Source: Nonlabens arenilitoris
GTDB taxonomy: Bacteria; Bacteroidota; Bacteroidia; Flavobacteriales; Flavobacteriaceae
NCBI RefSeq assembly: GCF_002954765.1
Contig: NZ_MTPW01000001.1
Location: forward strand, 558,001-622,000
Length of the DNA: 64,000 nt
Direction: 5' to 3'
Shown here: one piece after another, positions 48,561-56,988 of the stretch
How positions within the stretch are numbered: position 1 is the stretch's first letter
Layout: the number at the start of each line of letters is the position of its first letter
Translations under genes and position numbers: made by a program
Notes under the pieces: model-generated
What the model was told of the DNA's origin: nothing
Databases searched by the model: none
The model's input: only the letters and a program-made list of their open reading frames with translations

Positions 48561-49571
48561 ATGAAAAATGTCATTTTTAAAGTCCTTAGCTTACTTCTAC
48601 TGGTTTTAGTTAGCAGTTGTAGTGATAGTAAAAAATCCACGTACAATAGTCAAAAAGATGTGGACATGAGTAGCGATTATACAGCTATAAATCATCCTGG
48701 TAAAAAACTATTAGAAAATCAGTGTTATGTATGTCACAATCCTAGCACTAATCACAATGATCGCATCGCACCACCTATGGTTGCTGTTAAATCACATTAT
48801 TTAAATGATGATATCTCAAATAAAGAATTTGCTGATGCTATCTGGAATTTTGTAGAAAAACCAACAGAAAAAAAATCTAAAATGAGAGGTGCCGTGAAAC
48901 GTTTTAACCTAATGCCTTATCAAGTATTTAAGGAAGAAGACATAAGGCTTATTGCTGATTATATGTATGAATTTAAAATCGATGAACCAGAATGGTTCAA
49001 AAAACATATAGAAGAAGAAAGTAAAGGCAAGGTAAAATACCGCAATGATGGTGCAAAATTAAACGACACATTAATCAGTAATTATCAAACACCTGAAGAG
49101 AAAGGTCTACAATATGCCTTAAGCACAAAAAAAGAATTGGGTAAAAACTTAATGGGAACCATTCAAAAAAAAGGAACTAAAGAGGCTGTGACATTTTGTA
49201 ATGTAAAAGCCTATCCTATTACAGATAGCATGGCAATAGCTCAAAACGCAAGAATCAAGAGAGTTAGTGATCGTCCTCGCAATAGTAATAATCAAGCCAA
49301 TAAAAAAGAGTTAGCAATTATTGAACAATTCAAAAAGTCAATAGCCAGTAATAAAGATTACAAACCAGTAACAGAATTAATTGACGGTGTAAATCATTTT
49401 TATTATCCTATCACTACAAACTCTATGTGCTTGCAATGTCATGGTGAACCCAATAAAGATATCAATGCAGATGTTTACGCTACCATATCACAATTATACC
49501 CAACCGACAAGGCAGTTGGTTACGATGTCAATCAGGTTAGAGGTATATGGAGTATTACATTCAATAATTAA
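48561..49571 (+). CDS. Dihaem c-type cytochrome with DUF3365 (Tll0287-like) domain, lipoprotein
   Basis: A 336-aa exported protein (lipobox VSS-C, residue 20). A first CxxCH haem site (C55, C58, H59) is in a short cytochrome c domain. A second, C290, C293 and H294 in MCLQCHGEP, sits within a DUF3365 region that begins near residue 175 (AVTFCNVKAYPITDSMA). DUF3365 domains bind haem and are proposed redox or gas sensors. The combination suggests a periplasmic electron carrier or haem sensor. It is last in its operon and is followed by a terminator. Confidence 0.82.
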   Translation: MKNVIFKVLSLLLLVLVSSCSDSKKSTYNSQKDVDMSSDYTAINHPGKKLLENQCYVCHNPSTNHNDRIAPPMVAVKSHYLNDDISNKEFADAIWNFVEKPTEKKSKMRGAVKRFNLMPYQVFKEEDIRLIADYMYEFKIDEPEWFKKHIEEESKGKVKYRNDGAKLNDTLISNYQTPEEKGLQYALSTKKELGKNLMGTIQKKGTKEAVTFCNVKAYPITDSMAIAQNARIKRVSDRPRNSNNQANKKELAIIEQFKKSIASNKDYKPVTELIDGVNHFYYPITTNSMCLQCHGEPNKDINADVYATISQLYPTDKAVGYDVNQVRGIWSITFNN

Positions 49572-49607
49572 TTACCGCTTTAAAAAACCTTTCCCTTTTT
49601 ATTTAAA

Positions 49608-49638
49608 AAAAGAGCAGATCAATAAATCTGCTCTTTTC
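49608..49638 (+). terminator. Rho-independent terminator
   Basis: AAAGAGCAGAT / ATCTGCTCTTTT. Confidence 0.85.
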
Positions 49639-49695
49639 TATTTAAATGCAATTCAACCAGCTATTAAGCAGTCATTGATACTAAAACAATCTTAA

Positions 49696-49739
49696 GTAAC
49701 AATAGTTACAAAACTGACATTTTGTAAATCCTACATTTA
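49696..49739 (+). promoter_or_regulatory. Crp/Fnr-type box and promoter of sulfide:quinone oxidoreductase gene 1
   Basis: GTAAC-AATA-GTTAC at 49696-49709; TACATTTA at 49732-49739, spacing 29.5 bp. Confidence 0.85.
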
Positions 49740-49760
49740 AAGACACCAATAACTAACAAT

Positions 49761-51023
49761 ATGTCAACACATTTTCAAGTCCTAATAATCGGCGGTGGTA
49801 CCGCCGGAATTATGACAGCAGCTCAACTTTTAAAGAAAAACCAATCGATAAGCATTGGAATTATAGAGCCTGCTGAAACGCATTACTACCAACCTGCCTG
49901 GACGCTTGTAGGTGGTGGAACTTATGACTTTAAAAAGACAGGAAGACCCATGGCTAGCCTTATCCCTTCAGGAGTAAACTGGATTAAAGATTATGCAACA
50001 GCTTTTAATACGGAAAATAATTTTGTAAAAACCAAAACATCTGGTCATATAAAATATGACTATCTAGTTGTAGCTCCAGGATTAGTAATGGCACCAGAAA
50101 TGATTGAAGGGCTTCCTGAAGCTTTAGAAAAAGGTGTCGCCTGTAGTAACTATACCGATCCTGAACATACATGGAATTGTATTAAAAACTTTAAAGGCGG
50201 TAATGCCCTATTTACTCAACCTATAACACCTATAAAATGTGGTGGTGCTCCTCAGAAAATAGCCTATCTCGCAGCCGATTATTTTAGAAAAAACAATCTG
50301 TCTAACAAATCAAATGTCATTTTTGCTACACCTGGCAGTGTCATTTTTGGTGTAAAGCCTATACGAGAAACTTTAATGAAAGTTATAGGTAGGTATGGAA
50401 TGCATTTTAAACCATACTATGCTCCTATTAAAATTGATGCCGATCATAAAGTAGTTTATTTTAAGCATACAGCACCTGAAGAAAACATGTGTGTGATTAA
50501 TGAAGATAATGAATTAGGAGAAACTGCTACAGGTGATGAAATTATTAAAATTCCATTTGAATTACTACATATTGCTCCTCCACAAACGGCACCCAAATTC
50601 ATACGTGAATCCAGCTTGGTTAACGATGCAGGATGGCTAGATGTAGACCACCATTCTTTACAGCATAATTCTCATGCAAATATCTTCGGATTAGGAGATG
50701 TCGCGGGCTTACCAACCGCAAAAACCGGCGCTGCCATTAGAAAACAAGTTCCTGTGGTGGTGGATAATATTATTAAGTTAATGACTACACAAATGAAAGG
50801 TGATTTAAGTTATAATGGTTATTCCTCTTGCCCACTAGTTACCGGATATGGTAAAATGACGCTGGCAGAGTTTGATTATGAAGGTAACTTTACTCCTGAT
50901 CCTAAATTAAAACGAATGTTTGTTTTTAATAGTGAAAAAGAGCACTGGCGTCTATGGATGTTCAAAAAATTTGGACTACCCTATCTATATTGGAATAAAA
51001 TGATGAAAGGAAAAGAAGTTTAA
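49761..51023 (+). CDS. Sulfide:quinone oxidoreductase, human SQOR-like (type II)
   Basis: A 420-aa FAD enzyme that oxidises sulfide and passes electrons to the quinone pool, probably as a peripheral inner-membrane protein. FAD motifs are the GGGTAGIM loop and GLGDVAGLPTAKTGAA. The redox pair is C160 (TPIKCGGAPQK) and C357 (SSCPLVTGY), at the same positions as the catalytic cysteines of human SQOR. C128 is an extra Cys. The family gives sulfane sulfur to a thiol acceptor, which the persulfide dioxygenase-like proteins nearby can consume. Confidence 0.9.
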   Translation: MSTHFQVLIIGGGTAGIMTAAQLLKKNQSISIGIIEPAETHYYQPAWTLVGGGTYDFKKTGRPMASLIPSGVNWIKDYATAFNTENNFVKTKTSGHIKYDYLVVAPGLVMAPEMIEGLPEALEKGVACSNYTDPEHTWNCIKNFKGGNALFTQPITPIKCGGAPQKIAYLAADYFRKNNLSNKSNVIFATPGSVIFGVKPIRETLMKVIGRYGMHFKPYYAPIKIDADHKVVYFKHTAPEENMCVINEDNELGETATGDEIIKIPFELLHIAPPQTAPKFIRESSLVNDAGWLDVDHHSLQHNSHANIFGLGDVAGLPTAKTGAAIRKQVPVVVDNIIKLMTTQMKGDLSYNGYSSCPLVTGYGKMTLAEFDYEGNFTPDPKLKRMFVFNSEKEHWRLWMFKKFGLPYLYWNKMMKGKEV

Positions 51024-51033
51024 AATCAACAAT

Positions 51034-51065
51034 AAAAAGAGGTTATATCATTTAACCTCTTTTTT
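51034..51065 (+). terminator. Rho-independent terminator
   Basis: AAAAAGAGGTTA / TAACCTCTTTTT with further Ts. Confidence 0.85.
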
Positions 51066-51073
51066 CAATTCAT

Positions 51074-51547
51074 ATGATGAGTAAGCTTTCCTTTAAAGAT
51101 TATGTGCTGGTAGCATTGCAAGGCCTTCTATTTATATTCTATATAATTGATATAGAAATACTACCCATAAAATTATCTAAAACTATTAGTTTATTAGGTT
51201 TTCTAACTGCTATTGTAGGCGTTATAACTCTGGCGATAGCCCTTTTACAACTCAACAATAATCTATCACCTTTTCCTACACCTAAGACTGGCTCGCAATT
51301 AATTACCGTTGGACTTTATAAATATATAAGACATCCTATATACACAGGTATTCTATTTCTGTTTTATGGATATGCCTTTTATAATGAGTCCGTATATAAG
51401 TTTTTACTAGCTTCTTTATTATTCGTTTTATTTCAAGTAAAAACTAGCTATGAAGAAAAGAAATTGATTCAAAAATTTAGTCTGTACAAGAACTATAAAT
51501 TAAAGACAGGTAAATTCTTACCTAAAATATTAGTTAAAAAAAGTTAA
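51074..51547 (+). CDS. Small integral membrane methyltransferase-family protein (PEMT/ICMT-like)
   Basis: A 157-aa membrane protein with four hydrophobic segments and the motif YKYIRHPIYTGILF followed by SYEEKKLI, which is the signature of the phospholipid/isoprenylcysteine methyltransferase family. The substrate is unknown. It lies between the SQR terminator and the peroxiredoxin gene and has no box. Confidence 0.75.
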   Translation: MMSKLSFKDYVLVALQGLLFIFYIIDIEILPIKLSKTISLLGFLTAIVGVITLAIALLQLNNNLSPFPTPKTGSQLITVGLYKYIRHPIYTGILFLFYGYAFYNESVYKFLLASLLFVLFQVKTSYEEKKLIQKFSLYKNYKLKTGKFLPKILVKKS

Positions 51548-51559
51548 ATAGAGAGCTTT

Positions 51560-51603
51560 GTAACCTAGGTTACCTACCTAACAATAATGATAGCTTAAAT
51601 TTA
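51560..51603 (+). promoter_or_regulatory. Crp/Fnr-type box and promoter of the peroxiredoxin gene
   Basis: GTAAC-CTAG-GTTAC at 51560-51573, perfectly palindromic; TAAATTTA at 51596-51603, spacing 29.5 bp. Confidence 0.85.
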
Positions 51604-51637
51604 TCATGTGAAACAAAAACAATAAATTTATACTATT

Positions 51638-52303
51638 ATGGAAAACTCAAATGTAACACCAGAACAAATAATTTCAATGCCTAGAATTGGTGATACAGCA
51701 CCAGATTTTAATGCAGTAACTACTAAAGGAAACATCAAAATGTCTGATTTTGCAAAGGACAAATGGATTGTCATGTTTTCTCACCCAGCAGATTTTACTC
51801 CAGTTTGCACCACTGAAATGAGTGGCTTTGCAGAGAGAAAAGCAGAATTTGATGCGCTTAATACAGAATTATTAGGCTTAAGTATCGATAGCATTCACGC
51901 ACACCTAGGTTGGGTTCAAAATGTAAGAGAAAACACAGGAGTTTACTTTGACTTCCCGATCATAGCAGATATAGACATGAAGGTTTCAAAACTTTATGGA
52001 ATGCTACAACCTAATGAAAGTGAAACAGCAGCAGTTAGAGCAGTATTCTTCATTGATCCTTCAAAAAAAATAAGACTTATCATGTATTATCCACTTAACG
52101 TTGGTCGTAATATGGATGAAATTTTAAGAGCCTTAGATGCGTTACAGATGTCTGATAAGCACAAAGCAGCAATGCCATTAGACTGGAAAAGAGGTGATCA
52201 AGCCATCTGTCCACCGCCTAAATCATTAGATGCATTAAATGCAAGACTAGCAGATGATTCTGTTGAAAAAATCACTTGGTATCTTGCAAAAAAAGATATT
52301 TAA
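51638..52303 (+). CDS. Peroxiredoxin, Prx6-like
   Basis: A 221-aa thiol peroxidase with the peroxidatic C57 in HPADFTPVCTTEM and C191 in QAICPPPKS. Length and the C-terminal dimerisation extension fit the Prx6 group. It may deal with peroxide or polysulfides formed when sulfide is oxidised. The next gene (MBL-rhodanese 2) is 63 bp away, with a hairpin between them that lacks a T tract, so read-through is plausible. Confidence 0.9.
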   Translation: MENSNVTPEQIISMPRIGDTAPDFNAVTTKGNIKMSDFAKDKWIVMFSHPADFTPVCTTEMSGFAERKAEFDALNTELLGLSIDSIHAHLGWVQNVRENTGVYFDFPIIADIDMKVSKLYGMLQPNESETAAVRAVFFIDPSKKIRLIMYYPLNVGRNMDEILRALDALQMSDKHKAAMPLDWKRGDQAICPPPKSLDALNARLADDSVEKITWYLAKKDI

Positions 52304-52314
52304 ATCAAATAAAT

Positions 52315-52345
52315 AAGGACTTTATTTATCTTTAATAAAGTCCTT
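52315..52345 (+). terminator. Hairpin between the peroxiredoxin and MBL-rhodanese 2 genes
   Basis: AAGGACTTTATT / AATAAAGTCCTT. There is no clear T tract, so it may attenuate transcription or stabilise RNA ends rather than terminate. Confidence 0.5.
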
Positions 52346-52366
52346 AAATAAATTAAAAATACAGCT

Positions 52367-53695
52367 ATGAACATTAAACAATTTGAATACAAACCGTTAG
52401 CACATTACTCCTATGCGATAGTTAGTAATGGCGAGATGGCTATTGTTGATCCAGAACGTGATCCTAGTCAGTATTACGCTTTCGCGAAAGCAAACAACGC
52501 TACCATCAAAGCAGTCATAGAAACACATCCTCATGCAGATTTTGTAAGCTCACATCTAGAGCTGCACAAAGAAACAGGTGCTACTATCTATAATAGTGAA
52601 AAGCTAGGTGCAGACTATCCGCATCAATCATTTGACGATGGTGATCATATTACGATAGGCGATATAACTCTTAAAGCAATCAACACGCCAGGACACTCAC
52701 CAGACAGTATTACAATCGTTGCCACAGATGGTGATGATACAGCTTTGTTTACAGGTGACACTTTATTTATAGGCGATGTAGGTCGTCCAGATTTGCGTGA
52801 AAAAGCCGGTAATATGCAAGCAAAACGAGAAGAGCTTGCGGGAATGATGTATGATACCGTAACTACTAAGTTTACTGATTTGCCAGATGATGCTGTAGTT
52901 TATCCAGCACACGGTGCAGGATCCTTATGTGGCAAAAATTTAAGCGATGCAGCGAGTAGTACATTAGGAGATGAACGCAGAGATAATTGGGCTTTTAAAA
53001 CGCAGTCTAAAGAAGACTTTATGTCAACTATACTGGATGGACAACCTTTCATTCCATCTTATTTTGGGTATGATGTTGATATTAATAAAACAGGTGCAGA
53101 CAGTTTAGAACCATCCATATCTGAAATACCGTTTGAAGAAAATGCAAGTGCTACTGGACTTATAGTAGATATGCGAGATGAAGCAGCTTTTAAAAAAGGC
53201 CATCTTAAAGGTAGTTTTAATATTCAGGCCGTTTCTGAAAATGCCAAATTTGAAACTTGGTTAGGTTCCATAGTCACTCCAGAAGATACATTTACTCTTG
53301 TGATTGATACTGAAGAAAATAAAGATGCGTTGTTGCATCGAGTGGCAAAAATCGGATATGAAAAATTACTTACTAAAGTAATCACCCTTGCTCAGGAAAA
53401 CCTAGAACAAACACCTTCACTAGATCTAGCCGATTTCAAAGAAAATCCAGATAATTATACCATAGTAGATATACGTAATACCAGCGAGGTAGAAGAAGAA
53501 AAGTTTTTTGAAAATGCCTTACCTCATCCATTAAATGAATTGAGAGATACAGCAAGCGAGATCCCAACCGATAAACCTATCGTTGTACATTGCGCAGGTG
53601 GTTATCGCAGCGCTGCAGGAAGTAGCATTTTACAGAAAAAACTAGCAAGTGCCACCGTGTATGATTTAAGTGATAACATAGAACAATTTAAATAA
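52367..53695 (+). CDS. MBL-fold persulfide dioxygenase-like protein with two rhodanese domains (copy 2)
   Basis: A 442-aa paralogue of the protein at 45235. The MBL domain has ETHPHADFVSSH, GDTLFIGDVGRPDL and AHGAG. The first rhodanese domain again lacks a catalytic Cys (IDTEENK); the second has C409 in HCAGGYRS. It has diverged clearly from copy 1, so this is not a recent duplication. A palindrome copy encodes AFAKA near residue 40. It is probably transcribed from the peroxiredoxin promoter together with the Dps gene 6 bp downstream. Confidence 0.83.
   Translation: MNIKQFEYKPLAHYSYAIVSNGEMAIVDPERDPSQYYAFAKANNATIKAVIETHPHADFVSSHLELHKETGATIYNSEKLGADYPHQSFDDGDHITIGDITLKAINTPGHSPDSITIVATDGDDTALFTGDTLFIGDVGRPDLREKAGNMQAKREELAGMMYDTVTTKFTDLPDDAVVYPAHGAGSLCGKNLSDAASSTLGDERRDNWAFKTQSKEDFMSTILDGQPFIPSYFGYDVDINKTGADSLEPSISEIPFEENASATGLIVDMRDEAAFKKGHLKGSFNIQAVSENAKFETWLGSIVTPEDTFTLVIDTEENKDALLHRVAKIGYEKLLTKVITLAQENLEQTPSLDLADFKENPDNYTIVDIRNTSEVEEEKFFENALPHPLNELRDTASEIPTDKPIVVHCAGGYRSAAGSSILQKKLASATVYDLSDNIEQFK
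52477..52491. repeat. 16-bp palindrome (15 of 16) inside MBL-rhodanese gene 2
   Basis: CGCTTTCGCGAAAGC, read as Ala-Phe-Ala-Lys-Ala. Confidence 0.85.
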
Positions 53696-53701
53696 TATAT
53701 T

Positions 53702-54175
53702 ATGAAAAAGATGAACAACATAGGACTAGATATTAATGCATCTCAAAACACAGCAGTAGAGCTTAATGATCTTCTTGCAAACTATCAAATGTTCTATATG
53801 AACTTAAGAGGTTTTCACTGGAACATTAAAGGAAAAAAATTCTTTGAACTACATCTTAAATTTGAAGAACTTTATAACGATGCCTTAATCAAGGTTGATG
53901 AAATTGCAGAGCGTGTTCTAACCTTAAGCGCGACACCTTTACATACTTTTAATTCATACTTAGATGCATCAGAGATAAAATCTGCAGAAAACGTAACAGA
54001 TGGTGAAATTGCTATTAACAGTATACTTGAATCCTTAAAAATTCTTTTAAGCAAAGAAAGAGCCATTTTATCTATTGCCGGCGATGCAAACGATGAAGGA
54101 ACGGTAGCGCTTATGAGTGATTACATAGTGCAACAAGAGAAACTGGTATGGATGCTGTCTGCTTACCAAGACTAA
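53702..54175 (+). CDS. dps: Dps-family ferritin-like protein
   Basis: A 157-aa dodecamer-forming mini-ferritin. The ferroxidase ligands are in the helix FHWNIKGKKFFELHLKFEELYNDALIKVDEIAERV, from which the H, D and E residues are visible at the expected spacing. Dps stores iron and protects DNA and proteins from peroxide. It follows MBL-rhodanese 2 by 6 bp. Confidence 0.92.
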   Translation: MKKMNNIGLDINASQNTAVELNDLLANYQMFYMNLRGFHWNIKGKKFFELHLKFEELYNDALIKVDEIAERVLTLSATPLHTFNSYLDASEIKSAENVTDGEIAINSILESLKILLSKERAILSIAGDANDEGTVALMSDYIVQQEKLVWMLSAYQD

Positions 54176-54197
54176 TAACCCAATTTTTAATATTTAT

Positions 54198-54230
54198 AAA
54201 GCCCTTTTGTTTTCTACATAAGGGCTTTAT
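54198..54230 (+). terminator. Hairpin terminator after dps
   Basis: AAAGCCCTT / AAGGGCTTT with a 13-base loop. No strong T tract follows. Confidence 0.6.
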
Positions 54231-54325
54231 AATTTATACACTTTAAAAATCATGACTTTCAAAATCTCAGAAAATCTTTTTCCCAAATACAACCGTTACA
54301 ACTAGGTAAAATGGTTGATATCATT

Positions 54326-54341
54326 GCTTTCGCGAAAGCGT
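54326..54341. repeat. 16-bp palindrome (15 of 16) between dps and cydA
   Basis: TGCTTTCGCGAAAGCG. An intergenic copy. Confidence 0.88.
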
Positions 54342-54366
54342 AATTTTAAAAATTATAAGCTTTTAA

Positions 54367-54410
54367 GTGACTATTGTAACATAACAAAATAAGCCTAGAA
54401 CCTATTTTTG
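54367..54410 (+). promoter_or_regulatory. Crp/Fnr-type box and promoter of the cydAB operon
   Basis: GTGAC-TATT-GTAAC at 54367-54380 (two changes from the full palindrome). TATTTTTG at 54403-54410, spacing 29.5 bp, is a perfect -7 element. Confidence 0.75.
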
Positions 54411-54427
54411 TAAGACAAAATTATATC

Positions 54428-55786
54428 ATGATGGATACAGAAATTCTAGCCCGTATACAATTTGCCTTTACCATTGCCTTTCACTATATCTATCCACCAC
54501 TTAGTATTGGATTAGGTCTAATTATGGTGTTTATGGAAGGAATGTATTTAAAAACTGGAAATAAACAATATGAGATTCTTACACGTTTTTGGTTAAAGAT
54601 TTTTGCAATCACCTTTGGGATAGGTGTTGCAACTGGTATCATCATGGAATTTGAGTTCGGGACTAACTGGGCTGTATATTCTAGATATGTAGGAGATATT
54701 TTTGGAAGCGCTCTAGCTGCCGAAGGTTTGTTTGCTTTTGGGTTAGAAAGTGCCTTTTTAGGAATACTCCTTTTTGGCTGGAATCGAGTATCTCCTCGAG
54801 TGCATTTCATTTCTACCATAGGTGTATTTCTGGGATCTATGTTTTCTGCAGTCTGGATTGTTGTTGCAAATAGCTGGCAACAAACGCCAGCTGGTTATCA
54901 TATTGTAGGTGAAGGTTTTGATGCGAGAGCAGAAGTTACTGATTTCTGGGCAATGGTTTTTAATCCATCTAGTGTAGATAGAATCATTCACGTGTGGCAA
55001 GGAGCCTTTCTTGCTGGAGCATTTTTAGTTTTGAGTGTCCACGCTTATTATTTATTAAAAGGTCGATACATAGAAATTTCTAAAAAAGCTTTTAAAATCG
55101 CTCTAGGGCTAGCTACAATTATTTCTCTCACTCAACTTATTTCTGGACACAGCTCTGCAGATGGTGTTGCCGTTAATCAACCAGCAAAACTGGCTGCTAT
55201 GGAAGGACATTATGAAAAATCAGCTCCGGCAGATTTGTATCTTTTCGGTTGGGTAGATGATGAGACTCAAGAGGTCACTGGTATCAAATTACCTGGTGGA
55301 TTATCCTTTCTAGTACATCAAGATTTTGAAGAGCCTATTACTGGTTTAAACGCTTTTCCTAAAGATGAACGTCCTGGACAGGTAAATGCAGTATTCCAGT
55401 TTTATCATATCATGATTTCTATAGGCATGTTTCTTATAGGTCTCACGCTCTATGCAAGTTTTCTATGGTGGCGTGGCACCTTATTTGAGAAAAAATGGTT
55501 GCTTAAAATATTTGCATTCTCTGTGCTTCTTCCACAAATCGCTAATCAGGTAGGCTGGTTTGCAGCTGAGATGGGTAGGCAACCATGGATTGTCTATGGT
55601 CACTTAAGAACTGATGAAGGTTTCTCTCAAGAAGTTTCTTCTAATCAAATACTGTTTTCGCTCATCTTATTTCTAATAGTGTACGCGATCTTATTTTTAC
55701 TCTTTATCTATTTTGTAAATAAAAAGATCAAGCACGGTCCTTATGATGAGGCACAAAATCCTAATGAATTTTTAAAATACGTTTAA
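54428..55786 (+). CDS. cydA: Cytochrome bd oxidase subunit I
   Basis: A 452-aa quinol oxidase subunit with about nine transmembrane helices. The haem-ligand region FAFTIAFHYIYPPLSIGLG (His axial ligand) and the conserved GWFAAEMGRQPW sequence are present. The periplasmic Q-loop (about 245-320) is short. Cytochrome bd has high oxygen affinity and resists sulfide, which fits the neighbouring genes. No cydX-like small gene is visible. It is preceded by the cluster's box. Confidence 0.94.
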   Translation: MMDTEILARIQFAFTIAFHYIYPPLSIGLGLIMVFMEGMYLKTGNKQYEILTRFWLKIFAITFGIGVATGIIMEFEFGTNWAVYSRYVGDIFGSALAAEGLFAFGLESAFLGILLFGWNRVSPRVHFISTIGVFLGSMFSAVWIVVANSWQQTPAGYHIVGEGFDARAEVTDFWAMVFNPSSVDRIIHVWQGAFLAGAFLVLSVHAYYLLKGRYIEISKKAFKIALGLATIISLTQLISGHSSADGVAVNQPAKLAAMEGHYEKSAPADLYLFGWVDDETQEVTGIKLPGGLSFLVHQDFEEPITGLNAFPKDERPGQVNAVFQFYHIMISIGMFLIGLTLYASFLWWRGTLFEKKWLLKIFAFSVLLPQIANQVGWFAAEMGRQPWIVYGHLRTDEGFSQEVSSNQILFSLILFLIVYAILFLLFIYFVNKKIKHGPYDEAQNPNEFLKYV

Positions 55787-55795
55787 AAGAATACT

Positions 55796-56833
55796 ATGGA
55801 ATATTTTTTAGGGATCGATTATCCCACACTTTGGTTTTTAGTAGTAGGCTTATTGTTTTCAGGTTATGCCATTTTAGAAGGCTTTGATTATGGTGCTGGT
55901 ATGTGGCATTTATTTTTTAGAAAAGACTTAAGCAGGCGCATTGCCATCAATGCTATAGGTCCATTATGGGATGCAAATCAGGTATGGTTTATCATAGGTG
56001 CAGGTGCTTTATTTGCAGGTTTCCCAGTGATGTATGCGACCATGTTATCTGCAATGTATATTCCATTTATGCTGTTTTTATTATTGCTGGTTCTAAGATC
56101 ATCTGCCATTAAATTTAGAAGTTCTGAAGAGATGAAATGGTGGCGCACCACTTGGGACATCATCTATTTTATATCCAATACATTAATCGCATTTTTATTA
56201 GGAGTCGTTTTAGGTAATGTTTTACAAGGTTTTGAAATAGGAGAAAACTATACTTATAAAGGTGGTATTTTCTTTGCTTTTCTAAGTCCTTATGCTATCA
56301 TGGCTGGATTTACAACCTTATCATTATTTATGACCCAAGGTGCTATTTTCTTATTGCTTAAAACAGAAGGCAGACTACACAGCAGATTAACTTTTTTACT
56401 TAAAAAAGGGATGATTTTCTTTATCACTAGTTTTGCAGTAACCTCGTTATACACACTGATATTCTTACCAGGTGTGACTGATCGATTTAAGGAACAACCA
56501 TTATTTTTTGCACTTCCTATATTAGCATTTCTAGCAGTGGCAAATGTGCCTCGATTGGTCTCTAAGAAAAAATATTTTCAAGCATTGATCTTTTCTTCTT
56601 TAACGATGGCCTTTTTATTAATGTTAGTAGCTTTTCAACTATATCCAGTATTATTACCATCAACGATAGATCCGGCTTTTAGCGTTACAATATACAATGC
56701 AGCATCTTCTCAAAAATCATTAGGAATCATGCTTACTATGGTAGTCGTAGGAGCTCCACTTCTTGCTGGATACCTTATCTTTTTATATAAAACATTTAAT
56801 GGTAAAGTTCAATTAGACGATACCAGTTACTAG
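55796..56833 (+). CDS. cydB: Cytochrome bd oxidase subunit II
   Basis: A 345-aa membrane subunit, 9 bp after cydA. Typical CydB features are YAILEGFDYGAGMWH at the N-terminus and GPLWDANQVWFI. It has eight to nine hydrophobic helices. Confidence 0.93.
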   Translation: MEYFLGIDYPTLWFLVVGLLFSGYAILEGFDYGAGMWHLFFRKDLSRRIAINAIGPLWDANQVWFIIGAGALFAGFPVMYATMLSAMYIPFMLFLLLLVLRSSAIKFRSSEEMKWWRTTWDIIYFISNTLIAFLLGVVLGNVLQGFEIGENYTYKGGIFFAFLSPYAIMAGFTTLSLFMTQGAIFLLLKTEGRLHSRLTFLLKKGMIFFITSFAVTSLYTLIFLPGVTDRFKEQPLFFALPILAFLAVANVPRLVSKKKYFQALIFSSLTMAFLLMLVAFQLYPVLLPSTIDPAFSVTIYNAASSQKSLGIMLTMVVVGAPLLAGYLIFLYKTFNGKVQLDDTSY

Positions 56834-56852
56834 TCATAAAGTGTTATAATTA

Positions 56853-56868
56853 CGCTTTCGCGAAAGCG
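56853..56868. repeat. 16-bp palindrome CGCTTTCGCGAAAGCG, between cydB and SQR gene 2
   Basis: Exact intergenic copy. Confidence 0.9.
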
Positions 56869-56880
56869 AGATAAATCAAC

Positions 56881-56912
56881 AAAAAGCCACCCATTAAAGG
56901 TGGTTTTTTTGA
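56881..56912 (+). terminator. Rho-independent terminator of cydAB
   Basis: AAAAGCCACC-CATTAAA-GGTGGTTTT with seven Ts. Confidence 0.85.
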
Positions 56913-56927
56913 TTAATAATCAGTTGC

Positions 56928-56971
56928 GTAACACAGGTTACAGTATTCACATTACAAGGCGATTACCTTTG
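56928..56971 (+). promoter_or_regulatory. Crp/Fnr-type box and promoter of sulfide:quinone oxidoreductase gene 2
   Basis: GTAAC-ACAG-GTTAC at 56928-56941; TACCTTTG at 56964-56971, spacing 29.5 bp. Confidence 0.85.
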
Positions 56972-56988
56972 ATACAAAGCCTTAAAAA

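Noticed and set aside
47915..49571. The HMA-cupin-cytochrome operon as a copper-resistance operon of known type
   Set aside because: No copper P-type ATPase, CopC/D or CueO-like gene is adjacent, so I did not assign it.
54251..54342. Short ORFs in the dps-cydA gap, including one reading MVDIIAFAKA through the palindrome
   Set aside because: Ten to seventeen codons only, no conserved sequence, and the second is simply the translation of the repeat.
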